Made by a program: the position numbers and the translations under genes. This document shows positions 18,253 to 28,156 of a stretch of DNA of 64,000 nt, in pieces. The stretch is from an uncultured Hyphomicrobiales bacterium (GTDB lineage Bacteria; Pseudomonadota; Alphaproteobacteria; Rhizobiales; Rhizobiaceae): positions 1-64,000 of the forward strand of contig CALTTH010000005.1 in NCBI GenBank assembly GCA_943908365.1, read 5' to 3'. Under the pieces are notes generated by a model. That model was not told the DNA's origin, made no database searches, and saw only the letters and a program-made list of their open reading frames with translations. Numbering within the stretch: position 1 is the stretch's first letter; every line of letters starts with the position of its first letter.

Positions 18253-19259
18253 GCCGGGACAACGGACTTTCCACGACAGATACAGCCAAACCTGGTCAAC
18301 CTGTCAAGATCGTGGTGGCGGTTCTCACGTATCGGCGGCCTGAAGGCATTTCAAAACTTCTGGACGTGTTAACACGGCAGCACCAAAATCCCGCGCGTCC
18401 ATACGCACTGACGGTTTTGGTTGTCGATAACGACGCCGCGGGCAGTGGCTGGAGCACTATCGAGCCTTTCATCAGCAGCGGTGCTTACGCGCCAGACGAT
18501 ACGAACGGTCGGCCATGCCTGAAATACTGCGTCGAGAAACAGCAGGGTATTCCATTCGCCAGGAACCGCGCGCTGGACGAAGCACCCGAAGGCACCGACC
18601 TTTTCTGCTTCCTTGATGATGACGAGTGGCCTGTCGATCAGTGGCTCGATGCCATGTTGGACGTGCGGGAAGCGACGTCAGCGGACTGCGTCTATGGTCC
18701 GGTCGAACCTGTTTATCCTGAGCAGGCGGCAGATTATTTCATCCGTGCCGGTGTCTTCGAGCGCAAGCGCAGACAAGACCGTGAGCAGATCAACTATGCC
18801 GCATCGAACAACGTCATGTTTGATTACCGCCTGTTCCGTCGTCTTGGACTGCGCTTCGAAGAAAGAATGCGCTACACAGGTGGAACGGATTTCGTATTTT
18901 TCAATCAGGCCGTGCGTAAAGGCGTGAGGATATTCTGGGCCGACGCCGCTCTTGTTTATGACATCGTGCCGGCAAGCCGCATGAAATGGAAGTGGGTGCT
19001 TCAACGCCAGTATCGGCTCGGCAATACCTTTGCGGTGGCTGAGAAGCTTTACGGAAACCGCAAGAGCGCTGCCTACCGCTTTGCCTACGGCGCTGCCCGT
19101 GTTGGACTTGGCACCGCCATGCTGCCCGCCTTGGCTGTCTCACCGCGTCTCGGCATGCGGGCGCTTACGCATTTGTTGAGAGGCGCCGGAACGGTATCAG
19201 GGATGATGGGACACGCTTACGAAGAGTATCGGCCAGATGCCAAAGGCACCGTCAAGTAG
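18249..19259 (+). CDS. Family 2 glycosyltransferase (ExoM-like)
   Basis: 336 residues. The N-terminus PVKIVVAVLTYRRPEGISKL, then VVDNDAAGSGW and the acidic LFCFLDDDEWPVDQWLDAM, resembles ExoM and related inverting glucosyltransferases. INYAASNNVMFDYRLF and TGGTDFVFF follow in the acceptor half. The C-terminal region (about 265-320) is more hydrophobic and may touch the membrane. The start overlaps the previous stop by four bases. It is the third monosaccharide-adding enzyme of this operon. The donor sugar is unknown, glucose being the family precedent. Confidence 0.82.
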   Translation: MSRDNGLSTTDTAKPGQPVKIVVAVLTYRRPEGISKLLDVLTRQHQNPARPYALTVLVVDNDAAGSGWSTIEPFISSGAYAPDDTNGRPCLKYCVEKQQGIPFARNRALDEAPEGTDLFCFLDDDEWPVDQWLDAMLDVREATSADCVYGPVEPVYPEQAADYFIRAGVFERKRRQDREQINYAASNNVMFDYRLFRRLGLRFEERMRYTGGTDFVFFNQAVRKGVRIFWADAALVYDIVPASRMKWKWVLQRQYRLGNTFAVAEKLYGNRKSAAYRFAYGAARVGLGTAMLPALAVSPRLGMRALTHLLRGAGTVSGMMGHAYEEYRPDAKGTVK

Positions 19260-19277
19260 GGAACGGGAAATCACGTC

Positions 19278-20612
19278 ATGGAATATTCGTTCCGGACCGC
19301 CGGGAATCCCGCCAGTCCTACACCACTTCACAATAATCGCGAGGCGCTCTTCCGGCGCTCGAACGCTCGTCTGCATGAGAGACGAGTGAGCTTGTTGTTG
19401 ACGGTGATTTTCGTCCTCTGTTTATGGAGATCGACAGGCGTCTGGTACGGCTATCCGGCAAGCTTCGATGAGGCGAGCGGCGAAGGTTCGCTGCCGATGA
19501 AGCTTTTACTCTACAGCCTGGTTCCTTTGATCAGTCTCTACATCATGTTTGATCTACGAAATGTGGGTATCGCGCTTCTTCGGATGCCCATTTTGATTTC
19601 CATCACGATTGCATTTTGTTTCCTGTCGGTACTGGTTTCGATCGACCCTGCGGGCTCTGTTCGCGGCCTGTTCGCGGCAGGACTCATCACATCGGGCGTT
19701 CTGTTTTACCGGCTCAAGTTCGGCGTCTTGAAAACGATGGAGACCTTGGCAGCATTCTTCGTGGTCCTTGCCCTTGCAAACGTCGCCTACACCATTCTCT
19801 TCCCGCAATATGCGGTCATGCGAGGCTCCTATGCGGGCATGGTCAAAGGTCTGCACTATCATAAGAACGGTTTGGGCCAAACGACAGCGATTGGGCTGAT
19901 TTTTATCCTGAACTTCTGGAAGATGGGACTTGATCTTCGCTATAGAAGCATCATCGGCATTTTGGCAGTCCTGTGTAGTATCGTCCTCATATTGCTGGCC
20001 AGGTCTTCGACCGCCGTCGTTCTTGTCGTTATTGGCTGTGGTGGCGTTTTTTTCCTGCGCCACATTCAGAACATTAGGGTTCCACTCGCGAGGCTTGGCA
20101 TCTTCGTGATGGTGACGTTTGTTCTCGCAGCATTGTCAACCACCTATATGTTTGTCGCTGAGGCCATCGCTGCCGCTTTCGACAAAGATGTCACGCTCTC
20201 GGGTCGATCCGGAATATGGGAGCAACTAGTACCATTGATCGGACAGAGACCTATCCTCGGTTACGGCTTCGCGATGTTTCGAGATCCAGTCGTTATCGAC
20301 ACATACGTCAAAGCGACATTCACGGTTCGATCGGTCCATAACAGCTATCTGGAACAGGCTCTTAACATTGGCGTCATCGGAACGTCCTGCTTTGTGGGAT
20401 TCCTGCTCATCCGCCTGGCCACGAAATTCATCAAAGTTGTTCAAGACCTCAAATTGCAGCGTGCGCAAGCAGTTGAAATTATCGTCATTACGCTAGTCAT
20501 GATGGGTTCGTTCACCGAAGCAGGACGTTTCATGGCTCCTGTGGATGGTTGGGCGATCATGATCGCAATGCTTCCTTTCAGCACTCATGCCGCCCCGCGC
20601 AGGCAGACATAG
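19278..20612 (+). CDS. Wzy/ExoQ-like polysaccharide polymerase
   Basis: 444 residues with about 11 membrane segments. The O-antigen-polymerase pattern is present: a large loop with KGLHYHKNGLGQTTAIGL (about 190-207), LARSSTAVVLVVIG, and GRSGIWEQLVPLIGQRPILGYGF followed by RSVHNSYLEQALNIG (about 300-365). The arginine in the first loop and the histidine in VHNSYL are the usual functional positions. It joins repeat units at the periplasmic face. It follows the glycosyltransferases in the same operon by 18 bases. Confidence 0.87.
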   Translation: MEYSFRTAGNPASPTPLHNNREALFRRSNARLHERRVSLLLTVIFVLCLWRSTGVWYGYPASFDEASGEGSLPMKLLLYSLVPLISLYIMFDLRNVGIALLRMPILISITIAFCFLSVLVSIDPAGSVRGLFAAGLITSGVLFYRLKFGVLKTMETLAAFFVVLALANVAYTILFPQYAVMRGSYAGMVKGLHYHKNGLGQTTAIGLIFILNFWKMGLDLRYRSIIGILAVLCSIVLILLARSSTAVVLVVIGCGGVFFLRHIQNIRVPLARLGIFVMVTFVLAALSTTYMFVAEAIAAAFDKDVTLSGRSGIWEQLVPLIGQRPILGYGFAMFRDPVVIDTYVKATFTVRSVHNSYLEQALNIGVIGTSCFVGFLLIRLATKFIKVVQDLKLQRAQAVEIIVITLVMMGSFTEAGRFMAPVDGWAIMIAMLPFSTHAAPRRQT

Positions 20613-20693
20613 GCAAAGCTGGCGCTCAAAAGCAGGACTTTCGCGGTGAACCTAAGTACAAAAAAACCGGAAACAAAACATGCGCAGGGAAAG

Positions 20694-22673
20694 ATGAAGA
20701 TAAACTATCGCCCAGATATCGATGGTTTGCGGGCAGTAGCCGTATCTGCCGTCGTTCTTTTTCATTATAATATGCCTTATTTCCAAAACGGATATTTAGG
20801 TGTTGATATATTCTTTGTTATCAGTGGATTCCTGATTACATCGATAATATATAACGAGATCTCAGCCGGTAATTTCACATATAAAAAGTTTTACGCCCGC
20901 AGATTTCGACGCATTTTACCAGCACTGATCGTAGTTGTAGCGGTAACAACGCTGCTGGCTTGCCTCATATTACCCCCGTTCGAGCTTAAGCGATATGCAG
21001 TCACAGCCATTGCAGCTCTCGCAGGATTATCGAATTTCGCATTCTACCAATTTGTAGACTATTTTTCACCGACAGCGGATAAGCAGCTTTTGCTGATGAC
21101 GTGGTCGCTCGGCGTAGAAGAACAATTCTACCTTTTGTTTCCGCCACTGCTTGTATTTGTTATCTCGAGACGAAAGTCACTGCTTCTTCCTATTCTCGCG
21201 TTAATCGTCTTATTTTCCTTCGTTATGGCAGTCGGAATGAACGCCTATCGGCCTGACGCTGCCTTTTACCTTATTCCATTTCGTGCCTGGGAATTGGGAG
21301 CCGGTGCCATTCTTGCTGTCTCAGCTGCCGGCAGGTGGAGTGACCGCTTATCGGCAGCTCAGATTGAGGTAATAGGGCTCCTGTCGGTCGCACTAATCGG
21401 CTCGGCCCTCTTTCTAGACGCTCATGTGCCTATCGTCGTACGCCACCTGTGTGCTGTGGCTGGCACGGTTCTTCTCATCATTTCGGGTAGATCGTTCACC
21501 AACCGACACGTGCTTGCTTCCCGCTCATTGGTAGGGATCGGCATCATTTCCTACTCCTGGTATCTATGGCATTGGCTTCCCGCCAGCATGATCCATATTC
21601 TCGAGATAAAAATCGAATATGTACCTCGTACTGCGTTGATATTCGCAACCTTAATGCTCGGAATTGCAAGCTACCATTTCGTCGAAAAGCCCTTCCGCAG
21701 ACCTTCGTCAAACGATGCAACAACCATAATTAAATATGCAGCCGCAGTCTGCTTGACAATATCGCCGTTGTGTCTGCTCGTCGCGACCTCTGGGCTGTCC
21801 GCTTATACCTACCCCCCTGTGCGTGCTATCGAAGCAGAAATAAGGGGATCTTTCGGCAACCCATGTCTTGCATCCTACGGCGTTTCAACGCCGAGAGTTG
21901 CACCACCATGCATGACCGTAGCGAGCAAAGCAGCCGTGGCTTTGATCGGCGATAGCCACGCGAACGCCTTGGCAGACGGTATAAAAGACTTCGCAGCATC
22001 TCGATCATCCGATTTCTACCAGTTCACGAAGTCGTCCTGCCCGCCTCTAAGCGGTTATACGCGCTATATGTCAAACCGGAAGGGGCACGATAAGGAATGC
22101 TCAGAGTATATGAGCGCCGTTTTCGAAATCTTGGACGCGCATCCTGAAGTTAACGTGGTCATCGTCGCTGGATATTGGGCGGCCTCATTTGATGAGGAGT
22201 ATCTAGGCTTCCGTTACGTGCCGGCAGGTTCCGACGGGAGCTTGGTATCCACCGAAGATAGCCGGAGAAATCTGGAACAAGGCCTCAATCAGACGATTAA
22301 ATCTCTGCAGAAGCCTGGAAGAGAGATAATTTTAGTTCAGGATGTGCCTCGTTTCGACGTCGACCCCTACACAGAAATGCTGGCGCAACTTATTCCACTT
22401 CGTGGCTGGCTGGCGTCTATTGCAACAGCATCGATAACAAGTCTTGAAGAGCCAAACCGGATTTCCATGTCACGAGTAAAACAAGATACGGCGCGCAATA
22501 TCGTTAACAGCGTTTTGGAAAAGCATCCCGAAGTTCAGATACTCGATCCGTTCGCAGCGATGTGCAACCAACTCGGCTGCGTCTTCAAAAATGACAACCT
22601 TGTATACTACGGCGATTCACAGCATCTCTCCAAATCAGGCGCAAAATATTTATCAAGATACTTGACCAATTAG
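20694..22673 (+). CDS. Acyltransferase-3/SGNH fusion (OafA-like) polysaccharide acylase
   Basis: 659 residues from ATG 20694, with AGGGA just upstream. The N-terminal 370 residues form the ten-helix acyltransferase-3 domain: YRPDIDGLRAVAV, VDIFFVISGFLIT, RRFRRILPALIV, WSLGVEEQFYLLFPP. The C-terminal periplasmic SGNH domain has VALIGDSHANAL (serine) and GDSQHLSKSGAKYL (Asp-His). Such proteins move acetyl or other short acyl groups across the membrane onto exported sugars. It is close behind the polymerase gene, so probably the same operon. Confidence 0.87.
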   Translation: MKINYRPDIDGLRAVAVSAVVLFHYNMPYFQNGYLGVDIFFVISGFLITSIIYNEISAGNFTYKKFYARRFRRILPALIVVVAVTTLLACLILPPFELKRYAVTAIAALAGLSNFAFYQFVDYFSPTADKQLLLMTWSLGVEEQFYLLFPPLLVFVISRRKSLLLPILALIVLFSFVMAVGMNAYRPDAAFYLIPFRAWELGAGAILAVSAAGRWSDRLSAAQIEVIGLLSVALIGSALFLDAHVPIVVRHLCAVAGTVLLIISGRSFTNRHVLASRSLVGIGIISYSWYLWHWLPASMIHILEIKIEYVPRTALIFATLMLGIASYHFVEKPFRRPSSNDATTIIKYAAAVCLTISPLCLLVATSGLSAYTYPPVRAIEAEIRGSFGNPCLASYGVSTPRVAPPCMTVASKAAVALIGDSHANALADGIKDFAASRSSDFYQFTKSSCPPLSGYTRYMSNRKGHDKECSEYMSAVFEILDAHPEVNVVIVAGYWAASFDEEYLGFRYVPAGSDGSLVSTEDSRRNLEQGLNQTIKSLQKPGREIILVQDVPRFDVDPYTEMLAQLIPLRGWLASIATASITSLEEPNRISMSRVKQDTARNIVNSVLEKHPEVQILDPFAAMCNQLGCVFKNDNLVYYGDSQHLSKSGAKYLSRYLTN

Positions 22674-22900
22674 TGGCGGGTCTTACAACCGATTTTTGGG
22701 TAACTGAATTAGGGAAACGTGACTTCAAGTTGCGACGGAGAACTCTACGTACTACTAGCGATGAGACGCTCGTCTTACCCGTACAGCTCTAACTCACCAT
22801 TACAATGCAGAGAGCTGTGATTCAAATTCGTATTCGCTTAATAAAATATGCCGGTAATCTATCCTGTATATTTTAGGCTCTCCATAATAGAGGTATTAAT

Positions 22901-24766
22901 ATGATTTATAAGCCGGAGATTGATGGTCTCAGATCAGTAGCCGTTTTATCTGTATTGGTATTCCATCTCGGCTCTCCCTTCATCACGGGAGGCTTTACCG
23001 GCGTCGATATTTTCTTCGTGATCTCGGGGTATTTGATCACCGACATTATCAATAGGGGAATGCAGGACAAGAACTTCAGTATCGTGAATTTCTACAGACG
23101 ACGCGCTCTACGCATCCTCCCGCCGCTTATGGTCGTGTTATTGGCGGTCACTATAGTGGCATCACTCGTCTTTCTACCGGAAGAAATTAAGGATTACGGG
23201 AAATCTGTCCTATGGACAGCTCTTTTTTCATCAAACATATTTTTCTTCAAGGAGATAAACTACTTCAACCCGGAAGCAAAATTCAACCCTCTCCTCCATA
23301 CGTGGTCTTTGGCTGTGGAGGAGCAGTTCTATATTGTAGTCCCGATACTGTTCTATATCTGCTATCGATTTTTTCGCCCGCACGTCAAAATCATATTTGT
23401 GGCGTCAGTATTGATATCGTTCATACTCAGCGTCGCTTTGATATTTATCTCTCAGAAAGCCACATTCTATCTCCTTCCCACACGTTACTGGGAAATGGGT
23501 CTTGGATCGATCATCGCCCTCTACGGGTTGCATCAGAAGTTCACCGGCAAAGCGGCAGACGCTGTCTCAGTTGTCGGCGTTGTGTTTTTGTTAGCGTCGC
23601 TGTTCATGTTGACAGAGAACGTACCATTCCCGGGACCGACCGCGATCCTGCCAACTGTTGGAGCGTGCTGCATTATCATAGCTGGGCGAAACGGGATTGC
23701 TGGGCGTTGGCTATCTCGCCCGACACCCGTATTTATCGGCAAGATTTCCTATTCCCTCTATCTCTGGCATTGGCCGCTGATCGTATTTTATCGACTGCTC
23801 TACGCGCCGGAAATTACGTTTCTGCCGGGCGTGCTCATCGCTCTTGGCTCATTTCTCCTGGCCTTTGCAAGCTACCACATTGTCGAAACGCCGTTGCGCA
23901 GGACGCCCGCACGGATCGGAAATTTTCGGGTTCTTGGCAGTGCAGCGGTGTCGTTAGCGGTCCTCATCGGAGTGGGAGTCCTACTTCAAAAGTTTTCAAA
24001 CAAGATCAATGACTATCCTCCCGAAGTCATGCGACTTGCGGCTTATAATGAATACGACAAGACCCATGAAGCCGACCTGCAGTATCGTAAGGATCAGTGC
24101 TTTATCACATCCGGAACTCCGGGTGGCTCCAACGCTTTCAAGCGGGACATTTGCCTCGCCGCTAAGCCGGATGGAAAGCCAAGATATCTGCTGATAGGCG
24201 ATAGCCAGGCGGCTCATCTTTGGGGCGCGCTCCAGAGCGCACGTGCTGACATCGATCTCATGCAAGCCACCGCGTCCGGATGCAAGCCGACAATCGAAAC
24301 TGAAGGTGAGCGCCGCTGCGTCAACCTCATGACGAGCGTTCTGGGCGATTTCATTACTCAACAAACGGTTGATACAGTCGTCTTTAGCGCGCGGTGGCAA
24401 CAGGACGATCTCCCAGGCCTGCGGAAAACGATTGAGGAACTACGAGGACGCGGAATTACCAAAATTGTGGTTCTCGGTCCTACTGTGGAATATTCGCAAA
24501 GCGCACCATTGATCCTTGCCCGTGTTGCGTGGGGGAGCGCCACAAGGCTTTCCGACTACAGAATTGAGCAGCGAAACGAGCTTGACGAAACAATGCGAGT
24601 ATTCGCGGACGAGAACAAGGTTGAGTACATTTCACTCTACAAAACATTATGTCCAAACAACAACTGCATAGACGCCGTCAATGGCGTGCCGGTTCAGTCG
24701 GATTATGGGCATTTTACGGATGTGGGATCAAAGCTTGTGGCGGGGATGATAGCCGGGCAGCTTTGA
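22901..24766 (+). CDS. Second acyltransferase-3/SGNH fusion protein
   Basis: 621 residues from ATG 22901, preceded by AGAGG at seven bases. Same architecture as the upstream gene: YKPEIDGLRSVAV, VDIFFVISGYLITDII, RRRALRILPPLMVV, WSLAVEEQFYIVVP, then a periplasmic SGNH domain with LLIGDSQAAHLWG and DYGHFTDVGSKL. The 227-base gap to the first acylase, containing AT-rich DNA, suggests a separate promoter. Sequence divergence between the two argues against a recent duplication, so they may modify different positions or carry different acyl groups. Confidence 0.87.
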   Translation: MIYKPEIDGLRSVAVLSVLVFHLGSPFITGGFTGVDIFFVISGYLITDIINRGMQDKNFSIVNFYRRRALRILPPLMVVLLAVTIVASLVFLPEEIKDYGKSVLWTALFSSNIFFFKEINYFNPEAKFNPLLHTWSLAVEEQFYIVVPILFYICYRFFRPHVKIIFVASVLISFILSVALIFISQKATFYLLPTRYWEMGLGSIIALYGLHQKFTGKAADAVSVVGVVFLLASLFMLTENVPFPGPTAILPTVGACCIIIAGRNGIAGRWLSRPTPVFIGKISYSLYLWHWPLIVFYRLLYAPEITFLPGVLIALGSFLLAFASYHIVETPLRRTPARIGNFRVLGSAAVSLAVLIGVGVLLQKFSNKINDYPPEVMRLAAYNEYDKTHEADLQYRKDQCFITSGTPGGSNAFKRDICLAAKPDGKPRYLLIGDSQAAHLWGALQSARADIDLMQATASGCKPTIETEGERRCVNLMTSVLGDFITQQTVDTVVFSARWQQDDLPGLRKTIEELRGRGITKIVVLGPTVEYSQSAPLILARVAWGSATRLSDYRIEQRNELDETMRVFADENKVEYISLYKTLCPNNNCIDAVNGVPVQSDYGHFTDVGSKLVAGMIAGQL

Positions 24767-24884
24767 AGTCTGCTCAAGGTTTGTCGCTGCTGCAAACGGA
24801 ACGCGCCGAACAGAACTTTCAACTCCGGAGTTCGGTAACTGCACGCTCTCTGGAACTGGTTACCTTAAGCGTCTGGTAGCACCT

Positions 24885-24986
24885 CTACCAGATGCGACCA
24901 ACCAGTTGCCATAAAACCCAACCTAGACCGGCCAGAAGTGTCCAACCTATGAGCACTCCTAACATCATCACATAGATACGAGGCAT
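24885..24986 (-). CDS. Small 33-residue membrane protein
   Basis: ATG 24986 follows GAGGAG at six bases on the minus strand, a strong ribosome binding site, and the frame runs 33 codons. The product is almost entirely one hydrophobic helix: MPRIYVMMLGVLIGWTLLAG, then LGWVLWQLVGRIW. An 8-bp inverted repeat (24872-24879 with 24885-24892) overlaps the stop codon and may end transcription. I know no family. A single-helix regulatory or accessory peptide of a membrane enzyme, such as the neighbouring acylases, is possible. Confidence 0.5.
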   Translation of the reverse strand: MPRIYVMMLGVLIGWTLLAGLGWVLWQLVGRIW

Positions 24987-25363
24987 CACTTGCTCCTCAA
25001 TGAGGCCTCTTAGATCGCATTAAAATGGTCAGCCCTGACATTCCTAAATTCGATCTATGAGTTTCTGCGTTTCGCCTGATATTTCAAGTCATCGCAGACG
25101 AATTTCTGGTCGGCATCGAGTTCGATCATGGAACGGGCTTCCACCAAGCCGTTGAAACCATACGATTCTCTGGCACCGATTAACTAAGCGAGCCGGCGGG
25201 TGGCGGCCTAAACTAACTCAGTTCAAGGGAAATATTCCGTAGCGACTATAACGTCTATGTGGCCCACTGTCCCACTTGCAGGCGCACGCAGCGGGCGACA
25301 CGTCATCGCATGTCATCATCGGGCGGATGTACGTTCGCTATCGTAAGATATGAGACTCTCATC
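24987..25363. other. Intergenic stretch
   Basis: Contains the leader of the small membrane-protein gene and the 3' flank of the phosphatase gene. No further coding region supported. Confidence 0.4.
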
Positions 25364-26158
25364 CTACAATATCGTCGTGGAGCTTCCATCGATCTTAAGA
25401 ATTGTCAATTTGCCCGTTGCGTAAGCCTTCGTGTCGATCCCGATCCGATTTGGCCCCATAGATGGCTGACGGCTTGCCGTGTGGCCATGCACCACCACAA
25501 GATTCAATCCCGGCCCGCTGCTGATAAAGGGCTCGCGGATCCACATCATGTCCTCGTCGCTCTGCAAATCCATCTCTACGCCCGGTCGGATACCAGCGTG
25601 GACAAAGAGATGACGACCGATTTGGACGCTCACGGGGAGACTTTTCAGGAAGAAAAAGTCGGCTTCAGGGATCGCTTCCGATATTAAATGCGCAAGCCGG
25701 ACATTGGGCAGACTTGATCTCGATGTCAGGTAATCAATATCCAGACCGTAGGACATCAGTGTCGCGCGACCGCCTGCGGCAATCCAGGCCCCGATCTTAT
25801 CTGGATAGTCCAAAACTGATGAGAGAGTGTCATCGTGATTTCCACAAAGAGCGATACGTTTTACGTTAGGGCCACTAGGCTGACGAAGATGCGCTAGCAC
25901 GCCCGCAGAATTGGGGCCACGATCGATGTAGTCACCGAGCAGAATGACTAGTCCTTTATTTCCAGCCCTTTCTAGATCTTGCAGGATGCGTGCTTCGGCA
26001 GCGATCAGCTGGTCAAGACAACCGTGAACATCGCCGATTGCATAAATTGGGTAGAGAGATGGGTGATCGGCGAGACAGATCCTACGGCGTGCTTGCCGCG
26101 CGGTATGGATCGAATCTTTCACGAACGCTTTTCTGAAAAGACTAAAGGACATTTGCAC
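25364..26158 (-). CDS. PPP-family serine/threonine phosphatase, PssZ-like
   Basis: 264 residues from GTG 26158 (AGAGG at seven bases); ATG 26152 is an alternative start. The complete PPP metallophosphatase signature is present: YAIGDVHGCLDQL, ILLGDYIDRGPNS, ALCGNHDDTL, FVHAGIRPG and VVHGHTAS, with the two-metal ligands intact. Such phosphatases remove phosphate from serine, threonine or tyrosine. R. leguminosarum carries PssZ, a phosphatase of this type, inside its exopolysaccharide cluster, where it is required for polymer production. Here too the gene is within the cluster, next to the initiating transferase, so reversal of protein phosphorylation in the biosynthetic machinery is a reasonable role. 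Assignment as the PssZ orthologue is inference. Confidence 0.78.
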   Translation of the reverse strand: MQMSFSLFRKAFVKDSIHTARQARRRICLADHPSLYPIYAIGDVHGCLDQLIAAEARILQDLERAGNKGLVILLGDYIDRGPNSAGVLAHLRQPSGPNVKRIALCGNHDDTLSSVLDYPDKIGAWIAAGGRATLMSYGLDIDYLTSRSSLPNVRLAHLISEAIPEADFFFLKSLPVSVQIGRHLFVHAGIRPGVEMDLQSDEDMMWIREPFISSGPGLNLVVVHGHTASRQPSMGPNRIGIDTKAYATGKLTILKIDGSSTTIL

Positions 26159-26673
26159 ATACTAGCCTCTATCAGATTGAAAAACCGTTTCAACGTAACA
26201 CCCGTTATCTGAATCTAAACCTGCCGGGCTGAGGCGTGACAGCTTATTTTTGATGACAACACGCGCAGAATTAACGAACTGGAGCGCGGATCGCCTTATC
26301 TGGAAGATCGCGACACGATTGAGGTTGGACAGGTTAAGGCGCTGACAACAGCGGCGCCATGACAATACAGGCCTCGCGATCCGTAAAATTCCTGCTCCAC
26401 GTCTGAAGTCGCCGTACGTCAAAGCCTCCTTCAGGAGGCTCATATCAATTGACTCGGTATTCCTGTGAATAAACGGGAAATTTGTCCCACTCAACGGGAA
26501 ATAATGCGTAAGAAGATTGAGCGGAAATGGTTAAGGCTCCGCCTCGACTGCTCAACCACTTTGTCCCGCAGAAGGTTATACGGGCGGATCGACGCATACT
26601 GATGTTGTTATCATCTTCAGCAGTGATCCTAACAGCAAGCCGCTGTTCTCCATGAGACGGGGATATGTTAGAC
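26159..26673. other. Intergenic stretch with a small hairpin
   Basis: About 515 bases between the phosphatase and the initiating transferase. AGCCTCC-TTCA-GGAGGCT (26423-26440) is a perfect 7-bp hairpin followed on the minus strand by TTTG, perhaps a weak terminator for the transferase gene upstream. Frames here lack support. Confidence 0.4.
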
Positions 26674-27384
26674 TTACAGGCCAGTGCCACCCGTGATCTC
26701 GTTCTTGATAGTGGCGAGGATGATCCTGATATCGAGCCACAAACTGTAGTTCTGGATATAATAAAGGTCACAAAGGACTCGAGCCCGAGCATGAACCGGA
26801 TCTGTGGTCGGTCCTCGCCAACCGCGAATCTGTGCCAGACCGGTAATTCCTGGACGAACATTGTGACGATCATGATAGTTCGGCACGAGTTCTTCATAAG
26901 GTCGACCGGCAGCAAGCATACCGATGGCATGACACCGCGGCCCTACGACTGACATGTCGCCACGCAGCACATTGATGAATTGAGGCAACTCATCCAGGCT
27001 GCTCTTGCGCAGGAACCCGCCGACGCGCGTTATGCGAGCATCCCCTGCCACAGTCTGCGCAACCCCAGTCGCATCGCCCTTATCCGTTGCCATAGACCGG
27101 AATTTCAAGACCTTGATCGATTTCTGGCCAAAGCCCCACCGGGTCTGCTTGAAGAAAATCGGTCCCGGACTGTCCACTTTGATTGCAATCGCAATCATAA
27201 GAAACACAGGAAAAAACATGATCAGAACAAAAAGCGAGAAAGCAAAATCAAACAAGCGCTTGGATGTTGACTGCGCAGCCAGTGGTAAAACGGAGGTTTC
27301 AGTCAAGTCCATCGACTGCACTGCACCGCTATGCAAGGTACCTACAACGAATTCATCGTTTGCATGTCCAGTGATTAAATTCAT
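26674..27384 (-). CDS. ExoY/PssA-type undecaprenyl-phosphate sugar-1-phosphate transferase
   Basis: 236 residues from ATG 27384. It matches the bacterial sugar transferase family: SKRLFDFAFSLFVLIMFFP (membrane helix), DSPGPIFFKQTRWGFGQK, KVLKFRSM, LRKSSLDELPQFINVLRGDM, SVVGPR and RPGITGLAQIRGW. It is the short ExoY form, without the multi-helix N-terminal domain of WbaP-like enzymes. It transfers glucose-1-phosphate or galactose-1-phosphate from UDP-sugar to undecaprenyl phosphate, the committed first step. PssDE nearby favours glucose as first sugar, by analogy with R. leguminosarum PssA. The gene stands alone, with a long AT-rich leader. Confidence 0.87.
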   Translation of the reverse strand: MNLITGHANDEFVVGTLHSGAVQSMDLTETSVLPLAAQSTSKRLFDFAFSLFVLIMFFPVFLMIAIAIKVDSPGPIFFKQTRWGFGQKSIKVLKFRSMATDKGDATGVAQTVAGDARITRVGGFLRKSSLDELPQFINVLRGDMSVVGPRCHAIGMLAAGRPYEELVPNYHDRHNVRPGITGLAQIRGWRGPTTDPVHARARVLCDLYYIQNYSLWLDIRIILATIKNEITGGTGL

Positions 27385-28156
27385 GACCCACAAGCCCAGA
27401 TTAAATATTGTTAATCTACAATAACTGTAAAACGCATCTAAGTCACTATCATAGCTAATAAATAGTTAATCCTAAATTGGGTGCACGAGATCCCCTGCGG
27501 AGACAGCTAATTAGGCAAAACTCTGTAGATATAGCGGATTCTAGCAAATATTTTGATCGTTATGCCACTTTTTCCGTTATTTCATTAGTTGCTTAAATAC
27601 AATTTTGATTTTATCAGAGAGCATTGTGGTGACTAATTTTGGGCGGCGATTATTACACTACTTCGTTAGACGTGCTGCCTTATGCCAAAGGGGGCCACTC
27701 AGGAGTTCTTTCGGCCACCTGCCCATACCTATCGCGAGAACAACTTGAAATTGTTTTCAGTTGAGCTTCAAAATTATGAAGGTGAAAATTTGAAGGTGGT
27801 CGAGCCAGGCCGCCACCTAAATCATGTGGCGCAAACGCGCGATCGCAACATACTTCAAGTAATCATGCGGGAACAGTCGGCAATTTCGCAGCTACGATAT
27901 TCGACCCAATGGGAGCCAAAGCCTGAGGCCCGTCCAAGGGCCCCGCGAAGCCGGATAGACGAGATCAGCGAAGCTTGAAACGACGAATAACGATGTCATC
28001 GACATCATTGATCGAGAATATCAAAGGCATGCCCCGCTGCGTCGCCCACGACTGCTTCCACGATGGACCAGAACCCGTAGCGTAGAAACACGCTGAAAGC
28101 CCTGCCAAAACGCCCGTTCGGGCGTTCAAATAAAGCTGAAACGCCAAAGACAGAAG
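27385..28156. other. AT-rich leader of the initiating transferase gene
   Basis: About 770 bases, AT-rich from 27385 to 27640, which is the promoter side of the minus-strand transferase gene. In rhizobia this promoter class is bound by the zinc-finger repressor RosR/MucR; no certain box could be assigned by eye. A plus-strand frame (27682-27978) is without family features. The terminator of the co-polymerase gene lies at 28109-28126. Confidence 0.4.
28109..28126 (-). terminator. Terminator of the co-polymerase gene
   Basis: AACGCCC-GTTC-GGGCGTT forms a 7-bp GC-rich stem, and the minus strand continues with TTTGG. It lies about 30 bases after the stop codon of the Wzc/ExoP-like gene. Confidence 0.65.

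Noticed and set aside
26162..26494. Minus-strand frame between phosphatase and initiating transferase
   Set aside because: No ribosome binding site, a hairpin over its likely start, and basic low-information composition.
27965..28147. Short minus-strand frame downstream of the co-polymerase gene
   Set aside because: Its start region lies across the terminator hairpin at 28109-28126, and it has no ribosome binding site or family resemblance.
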